DNA of 64,000 nucleotides from Hyphococcus flavus (GTDB lineage Bacteria; Pseudomonadota; Alphaproteobacteria; Caulobacterales; Parvularculaceae), in contig NZ_CP118166.1 in NCBI RefSeq assembly GCF_028748065.1, forward strand, positions 1,255,501-1,319,500, in the 5' to 3' direction. Below, piece after piece: positions 1 through 8,433 of this stretch; position 1 is the stretch's first letter; each line of letters begins with the position of its first letter. The notes below the pieces were generated by a model. It was not told where the DNA came from. It made no database searches and saw only the letters and a program-made list of their open reading frames with translations. Both the position numbers and the translations under genes were made by a program.

Positions 1-330
1 GATCAATGAATGCGCGGCGCCTTGCGTTTCCAGCAGGCGTTCGCGCGCATCAGCCATGGTCGCAGGCTTGTCATAGGGCCGACCTTCGTATTCCATAATC
101 TGATCGGACCCTATGACGATCCCGCCGGTTTGCGCGGCCACCGCCAGGCATTTTGCTTCGGCTAGCCGCATAGCGAGGTCTTCGAGGCTGAGATTTTCCG
201 CTTTAGCGGTGTGTTTGATGTCATCTTCATCCACACCTGGACGTACAATTTCAAAAGGTACGCCGGCGTTCTTCAGAATTTGCGCGCGTATGGCGCTGCC
301 CGAGGCGAGAATGATGCGCGGCTTCGTCAT
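1..330 (-). CDS. maf: Maf-family nucleotide pyrophosphatase (C-terminal part missing at window edge)
   Basis: The minus-strand reading frame opens at an ATG (328-330) with MTKPRIILASGSAIRAQIL, the typical Maf N-terminus (ILASxSxxR phosphate-binding loop), and later has IVIGSDQIM, the conserved SDQ motif. Maf proteins are house-cleaning nucleoside triphosphate pyrophosphatases acting on modified or canonical NTPs and implicated in septum control. 110 codons are visible of a usual 190-200, so the gene runs out at base 1. It lies 9 bp downstream of ppsR and is probably co-transcribed with it. This pair next to the origin is conserved in Caulobacter-type genomes (established synteny). Family assignment is secure; exact NTP specificity is not visible. 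Confidence 0.93.
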   Translation of the reverse strand, partial: MTKPRIILASGSAIRAQILKNAGVPFEIVRPGVDEDDIKHTAKAENLSLEDLAMRLAEAKCLAVAAQTGGIVIGSDQIMEYEGRPYDKPATMADARERLLETQGAAHSLI

Positions 331-339
331 ATCAATCGG

Positions 340-1218
340 TTACTTGTTCTGTCTGGCGGAAAGTTTCGTCAGGATCGCCGCCGCTGTTTCTTCCACAGAC
401 TTCCGCGTAACATCGATAGCGGGCCAGCGGTGTTTGGCGAACAGACGTTTTGCACGAAGCACTTCTTTTCGGATTTCATCAAGATCGGAATAGTCCTCGG
501 CCGCGTTTTCGGCATTCATGCCCCCAAGGCGGCTCTGACGAATTTGCGCCAGTCGTTCCGGGCTCGCCACCAGCCCGACCACCATGGGTTTTCTCAGTGC
601 AAAAAGTTCCGCAGGCGGTTCAGCAGTGGGCACAAGCGGCACATTTGCGGCTTTCACGCCGCGGTTCGCAAGATACATGCATGTGGGTGTTTTCGACGTT
701 CGGCTGACCCCCACCAGCACCACATCTGCCGGTTCGAGATCCCATGACATCTGCCCGTCATCATGGGATAGCGTGTAATCGAGCGCCGCGATTCTCTTAA
801 AATAGGCGTCATCAAGCTGGTGTTGAGCGCCTGGCCGTAAGGATTGTTCAAGCCCCAGAAAGTCGGTGAACGCATGCAGCAGCGGGTCAAGAACCGAGAT
901 AGCTGGCGTTTGCAATTCACTGCAGCGGATTTCCAACAACCGGCGTAATTCCGGATTAAGAATGGTGTAAAGGACGAGACCGGGAGACGCCTCGATCTCC
1001 GCCAGCGTTTTTTCCATCTGAGAGCGTGAGCGTATCAGCGCGTAGATGTGCTCGAGCGGTTTTGCCGCCGCGAATTGCGACGCCGTCGCTTTCAACATGG
1101 CGTTTAACGTCTCACCAGTAGAATCCGATACAAGATGAACGTGAAAAAAGGTCGCCAGCGGCGCAGATTTTTTGCGCGTAGCGGTTTTCTCCTCAGGTTT
1201 CGATTCTGAAACGCTCAT
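340..1218 (-). CDS. ppsR: PEP synthase / pyruvate,phosphate dikinase regulatory protein (bifunctional kinase-pyrophosphorylase)
   Basis: 292 residues, DUF299 family. The first ~20 residues are a charged, low-complexity extension; the family domain then starts with FHVHLVSDSTGETL. The P-loop-like GVSRTSKTPTCMYLANRG motif of this family is intact near residue 170, as is the conserved SDST motif near the start. The family regulates PEP synthase or PPDK by ADP-dependent phosphorylation of a Thr and Pi-dependent dephosphorylation. It is transcribed leftward with maf just downstream, and its 5' end borders the putative replication origin. The start ATG at 1218 has only a weak Shine-Dalgarno. No target ppsA or ppdK gene is in the window, so which of the two is the substrate is open. 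Confidence 0.92.
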   Translation of the reverse strand: MSVSESKPEEKTATRKKSAPLATFFHVHLVSDSTGETLNAMLKATASQFAAAKPLEHIYALIRSRSQMEKTLAEIEASPGLVLYTILNPELRRLLEIRCSELQTPAISVLDPLLHAFTDFLGLEQSLRPGAQHQLDDAYFKRIAALDYTLSHDDGQMSWDLEPADVVLVGVSRTSKTPTCMYLANRGVKAANVPLVPTAEPPAELFALRKPMVVGLVASPERLAQIRQSRLGGMNAENAAEDYSDLDEIRKEVLRAKRLFAKHRWPAIDVTRKSVEETAAAILTKLSARQNK

Positions 1219-1540
1219 CTTGTGGAACCATAGGGGAAATATGTGCGCTTTCGCGAGAGCAAATCCGCACCGTTTGAAATCTTGCGAGTCATACCGGTTT
1301 GGCGCCCAACCTATTTTGAAAAGTCATACTGGTCATACTTTTATCCAGAATTGTCGTACATCCATAGGATGTATTGAGCTTCCCCATGCTTCTTCACAGG
1401 CCATACCACGGGTTCCGCGTCATTTCGCGTGGTTTTCAGCAGCTTGCAGAAAACATATTCCCTAGGGAAATTTCTGTGAAAGAAATCATGAGGGATGTTG
1501 GATAAACTTCGCGCATTGCTTTTTCCCCGATATCCCGCCT

Positions 1541-1601
1541 GATTCCTTATATTAACCCTTTCTTAAGATTCCTTTATAGAAGATTAACAAGGAAAAGATT
1601 C
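1541..1601. promoter_or_regulatory. Cluster of three GANTC (CcrM-type) methylation sites
   Basis: GATTC occurs at 1541-1545, 1567-1571 and 1597-1601, three in 61 bp, bracketing the CtrA box immediately upstream of hemE. GANTC is the target of the alphaproteobacterial cell-cycle methylase CcrM. Clustering at the origin edge suggests methylation-sensitive control of hemE or of initiation; that is inference, as ccrM is not in the window. Confidence 0.5.
1552..1566. promoter_or_regulatory. CtrA-binding site, full consensus TTAA-N7-TTAA
   Basis: TTAA at 1552-1555 and TTAA at 1563-1566 are separated by exactly seven bases (CCCTTTC). It lies 41 bp upstream of the hemE ATG inside the putative origin and is flanked by GATTC sites at 1541 and 1567. 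In Caulobacter, CtrA sites in this position silence replication initiation and the strong hemE promoter. The match is seen directly; function is inferred. Confidence 0.72.
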
Positions 1602-1607
1602 TGAGTA

Positions 1608-2642
1608 ATGCCGACAGAACCAAAATTTCTGCGTGTCTTTGAAGGTGAAGTTTTTGATGTTCCGCCCATCTGGTTCATGCGGCAAGCAGGAAGGTATCTT
1701 CCTGAATACCGGGCGCTGAGGGCGAAAGTAGGTTCGTTTCTCGATCTTTGCTTTAATTCTGATCTTGCGAGCGAGGTAACGCTCCAGCCGATCCGCCGGT
1801 TTGATCTCGATGCGGCGATCTTGTTTGCGGATATCCTTTTGATCCCTCACGCGTTGGGACAAAACTTACGATTTGTCGAAGGCGAGGGACCGCGCCTTGA
1901 ACCCGTGGTTACCGCTGGCGATCTTGACGGGTTTCGTGCGCAGGACGTGAGGCCTGCATTATCAGCGGTTTTTGAGACAGTCTCTAAAACCAGAACCGCG
2001 TTGCCGGATGACAAGGCGTTGATCGGTTTTGCTGGCGCGCCGTGGACGGTTGCGACCTACATGCTCGCTGGCGGGCCGATGAAAGACCCAGCCGTTTTGC
2101 GGAAACGGTTTTACCAGGAGCGTGAATTTATCGATGGCCTTATCAATGTGCTTGTTGAAAAGACGATTGATTATCTTTTGGCGCAGATCGAAGCCGGCGC
2201 TGATGCCGTGCAGCTCTTTGATACTTGGGCGGCGGGGCTTCCCTGGCCTGTTCTTGATGCTGTTTCGTTGCGGCCGCTCGAAAAAATAGCACGAGCGATT
2301 AAAAAAGCGCACCCGGATACGCCCGTTATCCTTTTTCCAAAGGGGGTCGGTGAAAAGTGCGGGGAATACGCGCTCTTGCAAGGTTGCGACGGGCTCGGCA
2401 TTGATTACGCCATGGACCCGTCATGGGCGCGGGCCAATCTAGCAGAGCGTGTCGTGGTTCAGGGCGGTCTTGATCCGCTTCTCGTGGTAAGTGGTGGTGA
2501 GGAAATGGAAAAGACGGCGGAGACTTATCTGAAGCTTTTTCATGACGTGCCATATGTTTTTAATCTCGGCCACGGGTTCACACCGGAGACACCGCCAGAA
2601 AATGTGGCGAGGCTTGTTGATGTCATCAGGAACGGCCAGTGA
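1608..2642 (+). CDS. hemE: Uroporphyrinogen decarboxylase
   Basis: 344 residues, normal length. Converts uroporphyrinogen III to coproporphyrinogen III in cytosolic heme synthesis. The family signature PPIWFMRQAGRYLPEYR is near residues 19-35 and GFAGAPWTVATYM, the second signature, near 140. The ATG at 1608 follows an AT-rich leader with AAGGAAAAG about 10 bases upstream. It is the first gene rightward from the putative origin and overlaps hemJ (TGATG), giving a heme-biosynthesis pair. The upstream CtrA box and GANTC sites suggest cell-cycle-linked expression, as in Caulobacter. No unusual features in the protein. Confidence 0.97.
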   Translation: MPTEPKFLRVFEGEVFDVPPIWFMRQAGRYLPEYRALRAKVGSFLDLCFNSDLASEVTLQPIRRFDLDAAILFADILLIPHALGQNLRFVEGEGPRLEPVVTAGDLDGFRAQDVRPALSAVFETVSKTRTALPDDKALIGFAGAPWTVATYMLAGGPMKDPAVLRKRFYQEREFIDGLINVLVEKTIDYLLAQIEAGADAVQLFDTWAAGLPWPVLDAVSLRPLEKIARAIKKAHPDTPVILFPKGVGEKCGEYALLQGCDGLGIDYAMDPSWARANLAERVVVQGGLDPLLVVSGGEEMEKTAETYLKLFHDVPYVFNLGHGFTPETPPENVARLVDVIRNGQ

Positions 2643-3088
2643 TGTTGGCGTTTTTGGCAAGCATCTATCTCTGGATAAAGGCGGCGCACTTGATCATGGT
2701 CATCGCCTGGATGGCGGGGATGATGTATCTGCCGCGCCTTTTCGTTTACCAGCATGGTTCGGAAAAAGGGGGTGAGGCGGAAAAAATGCTGATTCAGATG
2801 CAGCGCCGTCTGCTGAAAGGGATCATCAATCCGTCGATGATAGCTGTCTGGGTGCTCGGTATCTTCATGCTGATCGCAAACCCGTCGATACTGTCATCAG
2901 GTTGGTTTCACGTGAAACTGGCGTTTGTAATCGCCGTGTCAGCCGTGCACGGGTTTTATGCAGCATCACGCAAAAAGTTTGAAAAGGGCGAGCGGCCGAA
3001 AACAGAAAAGTTCTGGCGCATTATGAATGAAGCGCCTTTTCTGGCGCTGATCGTTATCGTTATCATGGTGATCGTAAAGCCGTTTTAG
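2642..3088 (+). CDS. hemJ: Protoporphyrinogen oxidase HemJ
   Basis: 148 residues, membrane protein of the HemJ (UPF0093) family, which oxidises protoporphyrinogen IX to protoporphyrin IX in bacteria lacking HemG or HemY. Four hydrophobic helices are visible. The conserved His and motif AAHLIMVIAWMAGMMYLPR lie in helix 1 and a second conserved HxxxxxxSRKKF-like segment after helix 3. ATG 2642 overlaps the hemE stop; a GTG one codon upstream (2639) is a less likely alternative. Directly downstream of hemE, so two steps of one pathway are coupled. The gene body carries a parS-like palindrome at 2905-2918, unusual for its closeness to the origin. Confidence 0.93.
   Translation: MLAFLASIYLWIKAAHLIMVIAWMAGMMYLPRLFVYQHGSEKGGEAEKMLIQMQRRLLKGIINPSMIAVWVLGIFMLIANPSILSSGWFHVKLAFVIAVSAVHGFYAASRKKFEKGERPKTEKFWRIMNEAPFLALIVIVIMVIVKPF
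2905..2918. other. parS: parS-like ParB-binding palindrome inside hemJ
   Basis: GTTTCACGTGAAAC, a perfect 14-bp palindrome identical to the core of the chromosomal parS consensus TGTTTCACGTGAAACA; the two outermost bases deviate (G and T). It lies in the hemJ coding sequence about 1.3 kb from the putative origin and 16 kb from the other sites. Confidence 0.7.
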
Positions 3089-3198
3089 CCTGATCAACGG
3101 CGCTTTATCCCGGTTTCCGCGCGATTGATCGAATATATATGTCAACGCGCTAAATTGGCGTCATACTGCGCATAGTTAAGAATGCCTGCCGGATCGTT

Positions 3199-3984
3199 AT
3201 GGGGTTTATTGGGTCATCTCTCGCAACCGCCAAGACTGAAAAATTTCAATATGGTTTGTGGACTGCAGATCAGGTCGGCGAAGATGTGACTGCTCATGGT
3301 CATGAAGAAGCTCATCTCATGTGGGTGATGAACGGTGCGTTTACGACAGGTGCTGAGGGCGAGTGTAAAAGCCATCAAGACACGATCGTTTATAATCCGC
3401 CCGAGACTTTCCATACCGACAAAATTGAAACACCGGGCGCGTTGTTTTTTTCCGTGACAATTGAACCTGAACTTTGCCAGCGGGAAGATGATTTCCTCCT
3501 CCCTGTCGCACCCTGGAAAGTCTCCAACGAAAAAACCAGATCGAGACTAAGACGGCTTTTGTCAGCATGCGTTATTGATACAGAGAACGATCAGTTAATC
3601 GCGGAAAGCTCGGGCTATGAACTGTTGAGTACGTTGTCGGTCAGTGACGTTTTACAGCGAACCCCTCCACGCTGGTTGAAAAGAGTTTGTGATCTCCTGA
3701 GAGATGAAGCGCATTCTTCACTTGATGAAATTTCCAGAGAAGCAGGCGTTCACCCAACACATCTGATCAGAACCTTTCGAGCATTCCTGGACTGCACGCC
3801 CGGGGAATATGCGCGGAGCTGGCGGTTGCTTTCCGTAGCGCGAATGCTCACCGAACAAAGAACGCCCATTTGCGAGATCGCAGCCGTGTTTGGCTATAGC
3901 GATCAGAGCCATATGACGAAGCAGTTTCGACGATCGTTTGGCGTCACGCCGGCGGAATTCAGGGCGCGCACAAACAGCTTTTAA
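3199..3984 (+). CDS. AraC-family transcriptional regulator with N-terminal cupin-type sensor domain
   Basis: 261 residues. N-terminal AraC ligand-binding (cupin) region about residues 20-100, with HGHEEAHLMWVMNGAF resembling the metal- or ligand-binding barrel strands. C-terminal double helix-turn-helix about 160-258; the second HTH contains CEIAAVFGYSDQSHMTKQFRRSFGVTPAEFR, a clear AraC signature. Cytosolic DNA-binding regulator; effector unknown. Stands alone between hemJ and the S41 peptidase in the same direction, with 110 and 76 bp gaps, so the peptidase gene is a plausible but unproven target. The Shine-Dalgarno before ATG 3199 is weak. Base composition looks somewhat more AT-rich than its neighbours. 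Confidence 0.88.
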   Translation: MGFIGSSLATAKTEKFQYGLWTADQVGEDVTAHGHEEAHLMWVMNGAFTTGAEGECKSHQDTIVYNPPETFHTDKIETPGALFFSVTIEPELCQREDDFLLPVAPWKVSNEKTRSRLRRLLSACVIDTENDQLIAESSGYELLSTLSVSDVLQRTPPRWLKRVCDLLRDEAHSSLDEISREAGVHPTHLIRTFRAFLDCTPGEYARSWRLLSVARMLTEQRTPICEIAAVFGYSDQSHMTKQFRRSFGVTPAEFRARTNSF

Positions 3985-4060
3985 AGGACGGAAGCGCTAA
4001 TTTTTTACAAGACCTGGAGGTCTTTAAACGGCAGGCTTTACTGGTCGATGGAGATTTTTC

Positions 4061-5779
4061 ATGCGTTATAAAGCCTTTTTTGCCGCTCTAATGGCTTTTC
4101 TTGCAAACCCGGCAAACGCCGCGACGATCAATGAATGGCGAAGCTCAGTTGACGCAATCGTCAATGACATCCTTGCTATTCATCCAGCGCCTTTTGCGAA
4201 AACAGGGGAGACAGTCTGGCGGCGAGAGGTTGCCGCATTACGTACTGATCTGCCGAATTTGAGCGAAGCTGAAAGGCTGGCCCGGTTGATGCAGCTAGTC
4301 GCCATGATAGGCGATGGTCATACCCAAATTGAACCTACGGATTCGAGCTACGCAAGATGGTATCCGGTTCGTCTCTATGAGTTTGCTGACGGCGTATTCG
4401 TGACGAGCGCTCATAACTCAGTCAGTGATCTTGCGGGCGCTCAAGTTCTCGAGATTGCCGGACGTCCGGTAACAGAAGTGTTGTCCAGGGCAAGAAGCTT
4501 GCGAGGCGCTGACAACGAGTTTGATCGCCTGGAGCGCCTGGTTGTTATTCACAACGCTTATTTGATGAAAGCTCTTGGCGTCGCCAACGACGAAGGCGCA
4601 ATGGAGGTCATGGTTCGGCTTCAAAACGGACGCACGGTTCGGCGCATCTTGAGGCCGCAGTCTGTGGATGAAGAGCTGTATTCCTATTACAGCAATATTT
4701 TCAACTGGCGCTATTTTTCGGAAGTCTTCGGCTTGCCTTTCGGGGAACGCTCGCAATGGGTGAGCGCATATAAAAACCTGCCTGCAAGCGCATTCATTGA
4801 GGCCGATGAAAATCGCCCGCCCTTCATGCAGCGCCGCTTTGCCTTCACCAAACGCGCCATGCCCGAAAAGGACGCCTATTACCTTTATTACGGACAAACC
4901 AGCTACAGCGGTATGGTGGACTTTACGCGGGAAGCTTTTGAGGAAATCGATGCGCAAAAGCCAAAGAGATTAATTCTCGATATTCGTCACAATTTTGGCG
5001 GAGACGGCAGTACTGTCGGCTATATGCTCCGGGAGTTTGTGAAGCGGCAGAATAATCCATCCTGGGAAGAATTATATTTGATAACCGGCCGTAAGTCGTT
5101 CAGCGCAGCGTTGTTTGTTATTGACGCATTTAAAGAACATACGGCGGTGACGATTGTCGGCGAGCCGGCCGGGGCCTCATATGTCTCTTACGGCGACGCC
5201 GTGGAGCGCCCGTATCCAGAAATCGGCGTCAATCTCTATGTCTCTACGCTGACCCACCTTCTTACGGAATCAAATGATTTGCGCCCCTTCATACCGGTCG
5301 ACGTGCCGGCGCCGGTTAAATTCGCTGATTACCGAGAAGGACGCGATCCAGCGGTTGATCGCATTGTTTCCGGGGAGGAAATGCGCAGTTTGCCGTTGAT
5401 CGCTCTTATGGAGAGCGGCGAGGCGGCGCGACAGGAGCACGCCAAACGCGAGCGGGAATTTTCAGACATTTCATGGCGGCGCCCGCCAGCAGAGATCGAT
5501 TTTCGCACCGCTATTCATCAATTAAGAGAACAGAAACGGTTAGACGACGCGCTCGCTCTGGCGAAGCTGAACACCGAAATCCACCCCTATATCTGGAACA
5601 CGTGGTATGGGCTTGCGGAAGTGCTGGAAGAGGCGGATGACATAGAGGGCCAGCTAAAAAGCTACAAATGCGTCATCCTGTTAGATCCGAACAACTATAA
5701 CGCTGCTGGCATTCGCCAGATCTTCGCCGATAGTGAGGTCGACCCTGAACCCGTGGAAGGCTGCCCCATAAAAGAATAG
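4061..5779 (+). CDS. Secreted S41-like (C-terminal processing peptidase family) protein with C-terminal helical repeats
   Basis: 572 residues. Residues 1-20 form a signal peptide ending NANA. The peptidase-like core shows RLILDIRHNFGGDGS (the DxRxNxGG strand-turn of S41 peptidases) near residues 305-318 and GRKSFSAAL near 345, where a Ser would be the nucleophile. No PDZ domain is apparent. About residues 490-560 look like TPR-type helices (repeated Leu/Ala pattern in WNTWYGLAEVLEEADDIEGQ). ATG 4061 has GGAG seven bases upstream. Probably a periplasmic protease or a relative that binds peptides. The Lys of the Ser/Lys dyad could not be pinned, so activity is uncertain. Confidence 0.78.
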   Translation: MRYKAFFAALMAFLANPANAATINEWRSSVDAIVNDILAIHPAPFAKTGETVWRREVAALRTDLPNLSEAERLARLMQLVAMIGDGHTQIEPTDSSYARWYPVRLYEFADGVFVTSAHNSVSDLAGAQVLEIAGRPVTEVLSRARSLRGADNEFDRLERLVVIHNAYLMKALGVANDEGAMEVMVRLQNGRTVRRILRPQSVDEELYSYYSNIFNWRYFSEVFGLPFGERSQWVSAYKNLPASAFIEADENRPPFMQRRFAFTKRAMPEKDAYYLYYGQTSYSGMVDFTREAFEEIDAQKPKRLILDIRHNFGGDGSTVGYMLREFVKRQNNPSWEELYLITGRKSFSAALFVIDAFKEHTAVTIVGEPAGASYVSYGDAVERPYPEIGVNLYVSTLTHLLTESNDLRPFIPVDVPAPVKFADYREGRDPAVDRIVSGEEMRSLPLIALMESGEAARQEHAKREREFSDISWRRPPAEIDFRTAIHQLREQKRLDDALALAKLNTEIHPYIWNTWYGLAEVLEEADDIEGQLKSYKCVILLDPNNYNAAGIRQIFADSEVDPEPVEGCPIKE

Positions 5780-5811
5780 GCGTTGCGTTCGAGAGCAGGA
5801 ATGGTGCGGGA

Positions 5812-5839
5812 TTGACGTTTTCCCGTTCAAACCTATATT
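5812..5839 (+). promoter_or_regulatory. Probable sigma-70 promoter for rho
   Basis: TTGACG (5812-5817) and TATATT (5834-5839) are 16 bp apart and face rho, leaving a 5' leader of about 115 bases before the ATG at 5962. The leader contains a small GCCTC/GAGGC hairpin (5865-5877). Rho mRNAs are often autoregulated through their leaders, but that is only a possibility here. Confidence 0.5.
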
Positions 5840-5961
5840 CAAGCCAACTTTCCTTTTCCGCGCGGCCTCGCTGAGGCTTCAAGCGCGCCGTATTTTCACC
5901 GCTGGAAATCAACACACCCGCCCGTCCGGTGCGGATGCTTCATATCTGATTGAGGACCCTC

Positions 5962-7233
5962 ATGCTGCCCAAGACCATGACGCTCGACGAGCTGAAGGAA
6001 AAAACCCCGGCCGACCTGCTCGCTTTCGCCGAAGAGCTTGAAGTCGAAAACGCATCGACTATGCGCAAGCAGGACATGTTGTTTGCGATCCTGAAAGAGC
6101 TTGCGGATCACGACGTGGAAATCCACGGGGGCGGCGTTTTGGAAGTGTTGCCAGACGGGTTCGGGTTCTTGCGCTCACCTGACGCAAACTATCTCGCCGG
6201 GCCAGACGATATTTACGTCTCGCCCAACCAGATCCGCCGTTTTGCGCTTCGGACGGGCGATACAGTCAAAGGGGAAATCCGCAGCCCGAAAGACGGCGAG
6301 CGCTATTTCGCCCTGTTAAAAGTCCACACCATTAATTTTGAAGACCCTGAAAAAGCGCGCCATAAGGTGCACTTTGATAATTTGACGCCGCTCTATCCGG
6401 AAGAGCGGCTTAAAATGGAAATCGGCGACGAAAAAACAAAGGACCTGACTGCACGGGTGATCGATCTGGTGGCGCCACTCGGCAAGGGTCAGCGCGGTTT
6501 GATCACCGCGCCGCCGCGCACCGGTAAAACCGTCATTCTTCAGAATATTGCGCATTCGATCGCGACGAACCATCCGGAAGCCTATCTGATCGTCCTTCTC
6601 ATCGACGAACGTCCGGAAGAGGTTACCGACATGCAGCGTTCGGTGAAGGGCGAGGTTGTGTCCTCCACCTTTGACGAGCCGGCGGCTCGTCACGTCGCAG
6701 TTGCTGAAATGGTCATTGAGAAGGCTAAACGTCTGGTCGAGCATGGCCGTGACGTCGTCATCCTGCTCGACTCGATCACGCGTCTCGGCCGCGCCTACAA
6801 CACGGTCGTGCCGTCTTCGGGCAAGGTCCTCACGGGCGGTGTGGACGCCAACGCGCTGCAGCGACCAAAACGTTTCTTTGGCGCGGCGCGTAATATTGAG
6901 GAAGGCGGATCGCTGACCATTATTGCGACAGCCCTGATCGAGACCGGCTCGAAAATGGACGAGGTGATCTTCGAGGAATTCAAAGGCACAGGTAACTCCG
7001 AACTCATTCTCGACCGCAAAGTCGCCGACAAGCGGGTCTATCCTGCAATCGATATCGCCAAGTCCGGCACTCGCAAGGAAGATCTCATCACCGACAAGGG
7101 CGCCATGCAGAAAATTTTCGTTCTGCGCCGTATCCTCGCGCCCATGGGCGTCAACGACGCCATCGAGTTCCTGCTTGATAAACTGAAGCAGACAAAAACC
7201 AATCAGGATTTCTTCGATTCGATGAATACTTAA
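5962..7233 (+). CDS. rho: Transcription termination factor Rho
   Basis: 423 residues, normal for alphaproteobacteria. N-terminal Rho helical domain ([21 protein letters not shown]), cold-shock-like RNA-binding domain with GFGFLRS and [10 protein letters not shown] (primary site), then the RecA-type ATPase with [17 protein letters not shown] (Walker A), [16 protein letters not shown] and [16 protein letters not shown] (Walker B), Q and R loops. Hexameric RNA helicase that terminates transcription. ATG 5962 is preferred over an in-frame TTG at 5950 because GAGGA sits six bases before it. It converges with and overlaps by four bases the DUF2474 gene of the oxidase operon. Confidence 0.97.
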   Translation: MLPKTMTLDELKEKTPADLLAFAEELEVENASTMRKQDMLFAILKELADHDVEIHGGGVLEVLPDGFGFLRSPDANYLAGPDDIYVSPNQIRRFALRTGDTVKGEIRSPKDGERYFALLKVHTINFEDPEKARHKVHFDNLTPLYPEERLKMEIGDEKTKDLTARVIDLVAPLGKGQRGLITAPPRTGKTVILQNIAHSIATNHPEAYLIVLLIDERPEEVTDMQRSVKGEVVSSTFDEPAARHVAVAEMVIEKAKRLVEHGRDVVILLDSITRLGRAYNTVVPSSGKVLTGGVDANALQRPKRFFGAARNIEEGGSLTIIATALIETGSKMDEVIFEEFKGTGNSELILDRKVADKRVYPAIDIAKSGTRKEDLITDKGAMQKIFVLRRILAPMGVNDAIEFLLDKLKQTKTNQDFFDSMNT

Positions 7234-7388
7234 TTCATCAACAGTAGCGCTCGTAACAAATACGCCGCGCCAGCAACAACGATCAGGCCGGAGAGCGCGA
7301 GGACGGCCATCCACATAAGGCGGCGTGCGAGCGGCGGCTTTTCGTCATCATCCGCAGGCGGACCGACCGGTTCGATCGGATCAGGCAT
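7230..7388 (-). CDS. DUF2474-type small membrane protein following cydB
   Basis: 52 codons, read on the minus strand from ATG 7386-7388 to TAA 7230-7232. It starts [20 protein letters not shown], then has one hydrophobic helix ([20 protein letters not shown]). The start overlaps the cydB stop by eight bases, so it is translationally coupled. Size, single helix and position after cydB match the DUF2474/CydX-like small subunits of cytochrome bd oxidases, which stabilise the complex. Its stop overlaps the end of rho. Family assignment rests on context plus pattern rather than a search. Confidence 0.75.
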   Translation of the reverse strand: MPDPIEPVGPPADDDEKPPLARRLMWMAVLALSGLIVVAGAAYLLRALLLMN

Positions 7389-8433
7389 GGTATCCCTCTC
7401 CGGGTTTCACTTTGCCCCAGAAGAGTTTGTAGACATAGGCCGTGTAGATCAGGATGACCGGCAGCATGATCGCGGCGCCCGCCAGCATGAGACCTAGGGC
7501 GTTGTCGCGCGCCGCCGTTTCCCAGACGGTTTTTTCAAACGGCACATTATAGGGAAAAAGCGAGATCGCGAGACCGATATAGCCGGTCAGAAAGATGCCC
7601 GCCGCCAGAAGGATAGGACGCCAGTCGGGCTTGCCGGTTACGCCCGGCGCCGTGTCGCGCCACAGCCAGACAACAAGCCCGGCGGCGATAACGGGGATCG
7701 GCGCCAGAACCGCGAATTTGCTGAAATCGATTGAAGCCATGGTGACCCCCCAGCGCGCTGTAACCCGCGGGTCGATAGAAAGCGTTGCGAGGCTTACCAT
7801 TCCCATGGAAACAGCGACGCCGAACAGCGCTCGCCGGGCCCATTTTCGCGCGCCTTCTTGCGTTGCGCCCTCGGTCTTGAGGATCAGCCAGCAGGCGCCG
7901 AGAAGCACATAGCCGATAACCACTGAGGCGCCTGTCATCAGGGTGAAAGGCGTCAGCCAATCGAACCCGTTGCCGGCATAAGCGCGGCCGTCGACCGTAA
8001 CGCCCTGCACGAAAGCCCCTAGAATAATCCCTTGCGACAAGGCCGCGGCGAGCGAACCGCCGGCGAACGCGCTGTTCCAGAAATATTTCGTAGACTGACG
8101 AACGGCCTTGTGCCGGAATTCAAACGCAACGCCGCGAAATATCAAAGCGGCGAGCATGAACAGCACCGGCAGATAAAACGCCGGCATCAGGATCGCATAA
8201 GCCAGCGGGAACGCGGCGAACAGACCGCCGCCGCCGAGCACAAGCCAGGTTTCGTTGCCGTCCCAGACAGGCTCGATGGAGCCGGTCATCACGGACCGCT
8301 CCCTTTCACTGTCAGCAAAAGCTGTCAGAATGCCAACCCCGAGATCGAACCCGTCGAGCAGGACATACATCATGACGGCGACGGCGATCAAAACGGCCCA
8401 GATCAGCGGTAGATCCATCATTCCCTCCATCAT
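7381..8433 (-). CDS. cydB: Cytochrome bd-type quinol oxidase subunit II (cyanide-insensitive type)
   Basis: 350 residues with eight to nine hydrophobic helices. N-terminal motif IWAVLIAVAVMMYVLLDGFDLGVGIL and PVWDGNETWLVLGGGGLFAAFP are hallmarks of CydB/CioB. Together with subunit I it reduces oxygen to water using ubiquinol at the inner membrane, without proton pumping. Its ATG overlaps the cydA stop (ATGA) and its end overlaps the DUF2474 gene, giving a tight three-gene operon. Nothing regulatory was recognised upstream of the operon. The maturation transporter genes cydDC are not adjacent, as is usual for CioAB-type oxidases. Confidence 0.94.
   Translation of the reverse strand: MMEGMMDLPLIWAVLIAVAVMMYVLLDGFDLGVGILTAFADSERERSVMTGSIEPVWDGNETWLVLGGGGLFAAFPLAYAILMPAFYLPVLFMLAALIFRGVAFEFRHKAVRQSTKYFWNSAFAGGSLAAALSQGIILGAFVQGVTVDGRAYAGNGFDWLTPFTLMTGASVVIGYVLLGACWLILKTEGATQEGARKWARRALFGVAVSMGMVSLATLSIDPRVTARWGVTMASIDFSKFAVLAPIPVIAAGLVVWLWRDTAPGVTGKPDWRPILLAAGIFLTGYIGLAISLFPYNVPFEKTVWETAARDNALGLMLAGAAIMLPVILIYTAYVYKLFWGKVKPGEGYHA

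Larger units (their letters stand above)
1219..1607. other. oriC: Putative chromosomal replication origin (oriC) between ppsR and hemE
   Basis: 389 bp without a credible gene between divergent ppsR and hemE. Visible elements: a TTATCCAGA box at 1341-1349 (one mismatch from the DnaA box), TTCTTCACA at 1390-1398 (one mismatch from TTATTCACA), TTATCCAAC on the minus strand near 1497-1505 (weaker), TCCCCA at 1381-1386 (matches the Caulobacter W-box), a full-consensus CtrA site at 1552-1566, and three GATTC methylation sites at 1541, 1567 and 1597. The part next to hemE (about 1535-1605) is clearly AT-rich. Established knowledge: Caulobacter and Rickettsia origins lie next to hemE and carry CtrA sites. 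Calling this segment the active origin is inference from synteny and motifs; boundaries are those of the gap. Confidence 0.75.

Noticed and set aside
6316-7314. 332-codon open frame antisense to rho, and similar long antisense frames at 19769-20362 (mnmG), 30740-31531 (leuS) and 53572-54165 (hslU)
   Set aside because: They mirror highly conserved genes, have no family pattern or ribosome-binding site, and arise from codon bias.
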